Shown here: positions 5,269 through 7,447 of the stretch, one piece after another | How the letters are laid out: each line of letters begins with the position of its first letter | How positions within the stretch are numbered: the first letter of the stretch is position 1 | Source of the DNA: Candidatus Moranbacteria bacterium CG_4_8_14_3_um_filter_34_16 | GTDB lineage: Bacteria; Patescibacteriota; Minisyncoccia; Moranbacterales; UBA2206 | Direction of reading: 5' to 3' | NCBI GenBank assembly: GCA_002782345.1 | Contig: PFHO01000044.1 | Location: 1 to 7,447, forward strand | Length of the DNA stretch: 7,447 nucleotides | Notes under the pieces: generated by a model | What the model was told of the DNA's origin: nothing | Database searches by the model: none | Seen by the model: only the letters and a program-made list of their open reading frames with translations | Made by a program: the position numbers and the translations under genes

Positions 5269-5673
5269 ATGGGTAGGAAAAATATTTGTAATTTTGGTGA
5301 GCATTATATGCTCGATTGCTATGGAGGCAATTATGAAAGATTGAATGATAAAGATCTTATCATGTTAGCACTCGTAGAATTGCCTCATCAGTTAGGAATG
5401 ACGAGATTAAGTGATCCATACGTTCTTGAAGCACAAGATAACGATATTAAGGATCCAGGTGGCTGGAGTGGGTTTGTGGTAATAGCAGAGAGCCATATAA
5501 GTATTCATACTTTTCCAGCTAGAAAATTTGTTAGCATTGATGTTTATACTTGCAAAAATGGATTAAATAGAGAATTTATAAAAAAATATTTTACGGGAGT
5601 GTTTGGTATTAAAAAAATAGAAGAAAATTTTGTAATAAGAGGAACAGAATATCCTGTAGAAAATATTTGTTAA
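5269..5673 (+). CDS. speD: SpeD-family pyruvoyl-dependent decarboxylase (S-adenosylmethionine decarboxylase proenzyme)
   Basis: SpeD is made as a proenzyme that cuts itself at a Glu-Ser bond and turns the serine into the pyruvoyl cofactor. Here the site is AESHISIHTFP, with cleavage expected between E74 and S75, leaving a 74-residue beta and a 60-residue alpha chain. H80 and C95 (DVYTCKN) match the processing histidine and catalytic cysteine of Thermotoga AdoMetDC. The N-terminal GEHYMLDCYGG and C-terminal RGTEYP belong to the class 1B prokaryotic form, and 134 aa is the usual size. The motif is HTFP, where Thermotoga has HTWP. Classical SpeD makes decarboxylated SAM for spermidine synthase. 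Some SpeD homologues, including ones from CPR bacteria, are known to decarboxylate ornithine or arginine instead. The missing speE here and the adjacent DHS-like gene make that a real alternative. There is no SD before the ATG. Confidence 0.93.
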   Translation: MGRKNICNFGEHYMLDCYGGNYERLNDKDLIMLALVELPHQLGMTRLSDPYVLEAQDNDIKDPGGWSGFVVIAESHISIHTFPARKFVSIDVYTCKNGLNREFIKKYFTGVFGIKKIEENFVIRGTEYPVENIC

Positions 5674-5701
5674 ATCTTAGTCGTTTTAGTTTGTAACAAT
5701 T

Positions 5702-5721
5702 TATTTATTAATTAATAAATA
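5702..5721. repeat. Perfect 20-bp AT-only palindrome between speD and DHS-like gene
   Basis: TATTTATTAA followed by its exact reverse complement TTAATAAATA fills most of the 54-nt gap and ends 6 nt before the DHS-like ATG. In RNA it would form a weak hairpin next to the start codon. In DNA it could be an operator. No G or C is present, so chance symmetry in AT-rich DNA remains possible. Confidence 0.4.
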
Positions 5722-5727
5722 GACTAT

Positions 5728-6744
5728 ATGAAAAAATCTGATTTACTTAGGGAAAAAATTAAACATATTGACATAAAAAATTTTAATTCAACAAAGATAA
5801 TTAAAGCAATGCAAGGCATGTCTTTTACCGCTGGAGAGGTGGGTCGTGCCAGTGAAATTTTTGAAAAAATGATTAAAGACAAGGATTGTGTAATAGTTTT
5901 AGCTTTGGCTGGAAGCACCAGTGCTGCTGGATGTATGCAAGTTTATGTTGATATGGTAAAAAGTAACATGATAGACGCTGTCGTTGCGACAGGAGCCAGT
6001 ATTGTTGATATGGATTTTTTTGAAGCGTTAGGATTTAAGCATTATCGTGGAAGTTATAATATTGATGATAGTATACTCAATGATTTATATATTGATAGAA
6101 TATATGATACTTTTATAGATGAAGAAAATTTGCAAAAATGTGACTTGACTATAAAAAAAATTGCTGATTCTTTAGAGCCAAAAGTTTATTCTTCTCGGGA
6201 GTTTATTAGAGAGATGGGTAAATATTTAAAAAAATATTCAAAGAAAAAAAATTCTTTAGTGCAAACTTGTTTTGAAAATAGCGTGCCAATATTTTGTCCC
6301 GCTTTTTCAGACAGTAGCGCTGGTTTTGGCCTGGTTCTTAATCAAATAGAAAATCCTAATAAACATATTTCAATTGATAGTGTAAAAGATTTTAAGGAAT
6401 TAACGGATATTAAGATTAATGCGGAAGAAACGGGTATTTTTATTGTTGGAGGTGGAACACCAAAAAATTTTTTACAAGATACAGTGGTTTGTGCTAAAGT
6501 TCAAGGAAAATCTGTGCCTATGCATAAATATGCAATTCAGATTACTGTAGCTGATGTTAGAGATGGAGCGTGCTCAAGCTCAACTCTAGAAGAAGCTCAA
6601 TCTTGGGGTAAGGTAAGCGTTGATAATCAGCAAATGGTTTTTGCTGAAGCAACAGCCGTTTTGCCATTAATAACTAGCTATATTTATCATAAAGGAGATT
6701 GGAAAAACAGAAAAAAACACGAGTTAGCGAAACTTTTTCAATAA
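5728..6744 (+). CDS. Deoxyhypusine synthase-like protein (possible homospermidine synthase)
   Basis: This 338-aa protein belongs to the deoxyhypusine synthase family. These NAD-dependent enzymes cleave spermidine and pass its aminobutyl group to a lysine (eIF5A) or, in homospermidine synthases, to putrescine. Family landmarks in order are VLALAGSTSAAGCMQVYVDM (57-76), ATGASIVDMDF (87-97), VPIFCPAFSDSSAGFGL (186-202), FIVGGGTPKNFLQD (238-251) and EEAQSWGKV (288-296). K295 corresponds to the Schiff-base lysine (human K329), with W293 and E289 also conserved. By eye, other human spermidine-pocket residues differ: D243 is F200, H288 is N247 and D316 is C282. Bacteria lack eIF5A, so a polyamine-forming role is more likely than protein modification. 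It lies 54 nt after speD, probably in the same operon. The coding sequence is very AT-rich and has no SD. Confidence 0.9.
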   Translation: MKKSDLLREKIKHIDIKNFNSTKIIKAMQGMSFTAGEVGRASEIFEKMIKDKDCVIVLALAGSTSAAGCMQVYVDMVKSNMIDAVVATGASIVDMDFFEALGFKHYRGSYNIDDSILNDLYIDRIYDTFIDEENLQKCDLTIKKIADSLEPKVYSSREFIREMGKYLKKYSKKKNSLVQTCFENSVPIFCPAFSDSSAGFGLVLNQIENPNKHISIDSVKDFKELTDIKINAEETGIFIVGGGTPKNFLQDTVVCAKVQGKSVPMHKYAIQITVADVRDGACSSSTLEEAQSWGKVSVDNQQMVFAEATAVLPLITSYIYHKGDWKNRKKHELAKLFQ

Positions 6745-6802
6745 AAATAAAGATACACTGGATTAAATCAAGAAAAATTCAAAAAAATTATTTCATTTAG
6801 TT

Positions 6803-6835
6803 TCTTAAACTGAACAGATCAACTTAAGATTTTTT
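6803..6835 (+). terminator. Probable terminator of the speD/DHS-like operon
   Basis: TCTTAA (6803-6808) pairs with TTAAGA (6824-6829). A symmetric AC/AC internal loop follows, then TGA (6811-6813) pairs with TCA (6819-6821) around an ACAGA loop. Six Ts follow at 6830-6835. The stem is low in GC but well ordered, and it lies about 60 nt after the DHS-like stop. Confidence 0.5.
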
Positions 6836-6911
6836 GTTGTTTATTTTTTGATATTTGGTGCATAGCGTTTTATATGAAATAAACCAATGATATATTATTG
6901 CGTTTGGCAGG

Positions 6912-6940
6912 AAGACATTTTAGGTGTATAGGTGTATAAT
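6912..6940 (+). promoter_or_regulatory. Promoter of the EamA-family gene, with 8-bp tandem repeat
   Basis: AAGACA (6912-6917) and a perfect TATAAT (6935-6940) are 17 nt apart. The spacer and -10 include two exact tandem copies of AGGTGTAT (6922-6929 and 6930-6937). The repeat could be a direct-repeat operator or a slippage product that created the -10 box. The start would fall near 6947, giving a leader of about 55 nt. Confidence 0.45.
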
Positions 6941-6946
6941 TAAAAG

Positions 6947-6979
6947 TCACTTAGCATTGTGCTTTGTGGTGAGTTTTTT
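6947..6979 (+). promoter_or_regulatory. Attenuator-like hairpin in the EamA leader
   Basis: TCAC (6947-6950) pairs with GTGA (6969-6972), and AGCA (6953-6956) with TGCT (6960-6963) around a TTG loop. Six Ts follow at 6974-6979. The arrangement resembles a weak terminator placed between the predicted transcription start and the ribosome binding site. It may allow premature termination, but the stems are short. Confidence 0.3.
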
Positions 6980-6990
6980 AAAAACAAAAT

Positions 6991-7000
6991 AGGAGGGTGA
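6991..7000 (+). promoter_or_regulatory. Canonical Shine-Dalgarno site deciding the EamA start
   Basis: AGGAGGGTGA ends one base before the ATG at 7002, with the AGGAGG core 5 nt away. It is the only strong SD next to a convincing gene in the window, since all other genes start after A/T-rich sequence. It fixes ATG 7002 as the start. Confidence 0.75.
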
Positions 7001-7001
7001 A

Positions 7002-7447
7002 ATGCATATTCCATTATGGTTGATTTTAGCACTTATTTCACCTTTCGCTAATGCACTAGTGAATGTTGTGGATGTTTACTTCGCCAAGGGCGTATATGAA
7101 AATGAGTGGGACGGTGCGGCGATTAGTTGTATGTTTAAAATCGTTGCATTGCCAATTCTGCTCGTTTGGGTAACTTGGCAAGGGGAATTCCAGCTTGTGT
7201 TAAGTCAATTTTCCGAAATTGACAAAAATCTTTTTGAGCTGGCGTTTATTGGAGGGTTTTTTTATTCTCTCTCCAACTATTTTTATTTTCGGGCAGTGAT
7301 GTCTGGAAAGGCTGATGTTGTTTTCATTGAAGCCCTATTCAATCTGACGGCTGTATTTGTTCCAGTGCTTGCAGTTCTCGTGCTGGGCAAAGTTCTGACG
7401 GTCTATCAGTGGATCGGGGTAGTCTTGGCTTTCATAGGAGCATTCGT
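7002..7447 (+). CDS. EamA/DMT-superfamily membrane transporter, partial (3' end beyond window)
   Basis: Reading from ATG 7002 gives 148 codons with no stop up to the window edge, so the C-terminal half is missing. The product is strongly hydrophobic, with membrane segments at about residues 4-22, 40-58, 78-98, 108-128 and 133-148. The first segment reads MHIPLWLILALISPFANALV. The stretch from ALFNLTAVFVPVLAVLVLGKVLTVYQWIG into VLAFIGAF has the pattern of the EamA repeat end (A..v.P....l...lG..lt..q.iG..l...G). The usual acidic residue after LG is Lys here (K130). DMT transporters move small metabolites such as amino acids, sugars or drugs across the cytoplasmic membrane, and the substrate is not predictable. 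GC content is higher than in the adjacent speD/DHS-like genes, and it alone has a strong SD. Both hint at a different origin or expression mode. Confidence 0.85.
   Translation, partial: MHIPLWLILALISPFANALVNVVDVYFAKGVYENEWDGAAISCMFKIVALPILLVWVTWQGEFQLVLSQFSEIDKNLFELAFIGGFFYSLSNYFYFRAVMSGKADVVFIEALFNLTAVFVPVLAVLVLGKVLTVYQWIGVVLAFIGAF

Noticed and set aside
1..7447. tRNA, rRNA, CRISPR array or insertion sequence
   Set aside because: No cloverleaf with a GGTTCRA-type arm, no rRNA-like stretch, no regularly spaced repeats, and no transposase or terminal inverted repeats were found by eye.

Overview
The window is AT-rich, gene-dense bacterial DNA with every gene on the + strand. Several things suggest a Candidate Phyla Radiation (Patescibacteria) genome. 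The genes are short and lack Shine-Dalgarno (SD) sequences. One encodes a membrane-anchored Asp/Glu/Cys-rich protein of a kind I associate with Parcubacteria/Moranbacteria-like genomes. There is also a minimal AbiEii-type gene pair, and a SpeD beside a deoxyhypusine-synthase-like protein. This placement is an inference from gene style, not from a marker gene.

Layout. (1) 125-1210 is ispG of the MEP isoprenoid pathway. (2) 1220-2290 holds a promoter, a roughly 150-nt leader that can fold in two mutually exclusive ways, an 86-aa coiled-coil protein, and, 11 nt later, the Cys-rich acidic membrane protein. (3) 2460-3737 is a UDP-N-acetylhexosamine 6-dehydrogenase for surface polysaccharide precursors. 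(4) 3738-3987 is intergenic, with a bulged GC-rich inverted repeat and a perfect 14-bp palindrome. (5) 3988-4843 is an overlapping AbiEii-type nucleotidyltransferase toxin/partner pair with an apparently leaderless promoter. (6) 4844-5268 has no convincing long gene. It does hold a good promoter, hairpins and a clean intrinsic terminator, which together outline a transcript of about 155 nt: a small RNA or a 32-codon gene. (7) 5196-6835 is a self-contained polyamine cassette: promoter, speD, an AT-only palindrome, a DHS-like gene and a probable terminator. (8) 6912-7447 is a promoter, a hairpin leader, a strong SD and the first 148 codons of an EamA/DMT-family membrane transporter that runs off the window.

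The most interesting functional idea is the polyamine cassette. SpeD makes a pyruvoyl-dependent decarboxylase, and the DHS-like enzyme is of the aminobutyl-transfer family. No spermidine synthase is present in the window. The pair could therefore be a compact homospermidine or other polyamine pathway in which SpeD acts on ornithine or arginine instead of S-adenosylmethionine. The most interesting non-coding signals are the switch-like leader at about 1254-1403 and the short transcription unit at 4960-5152.
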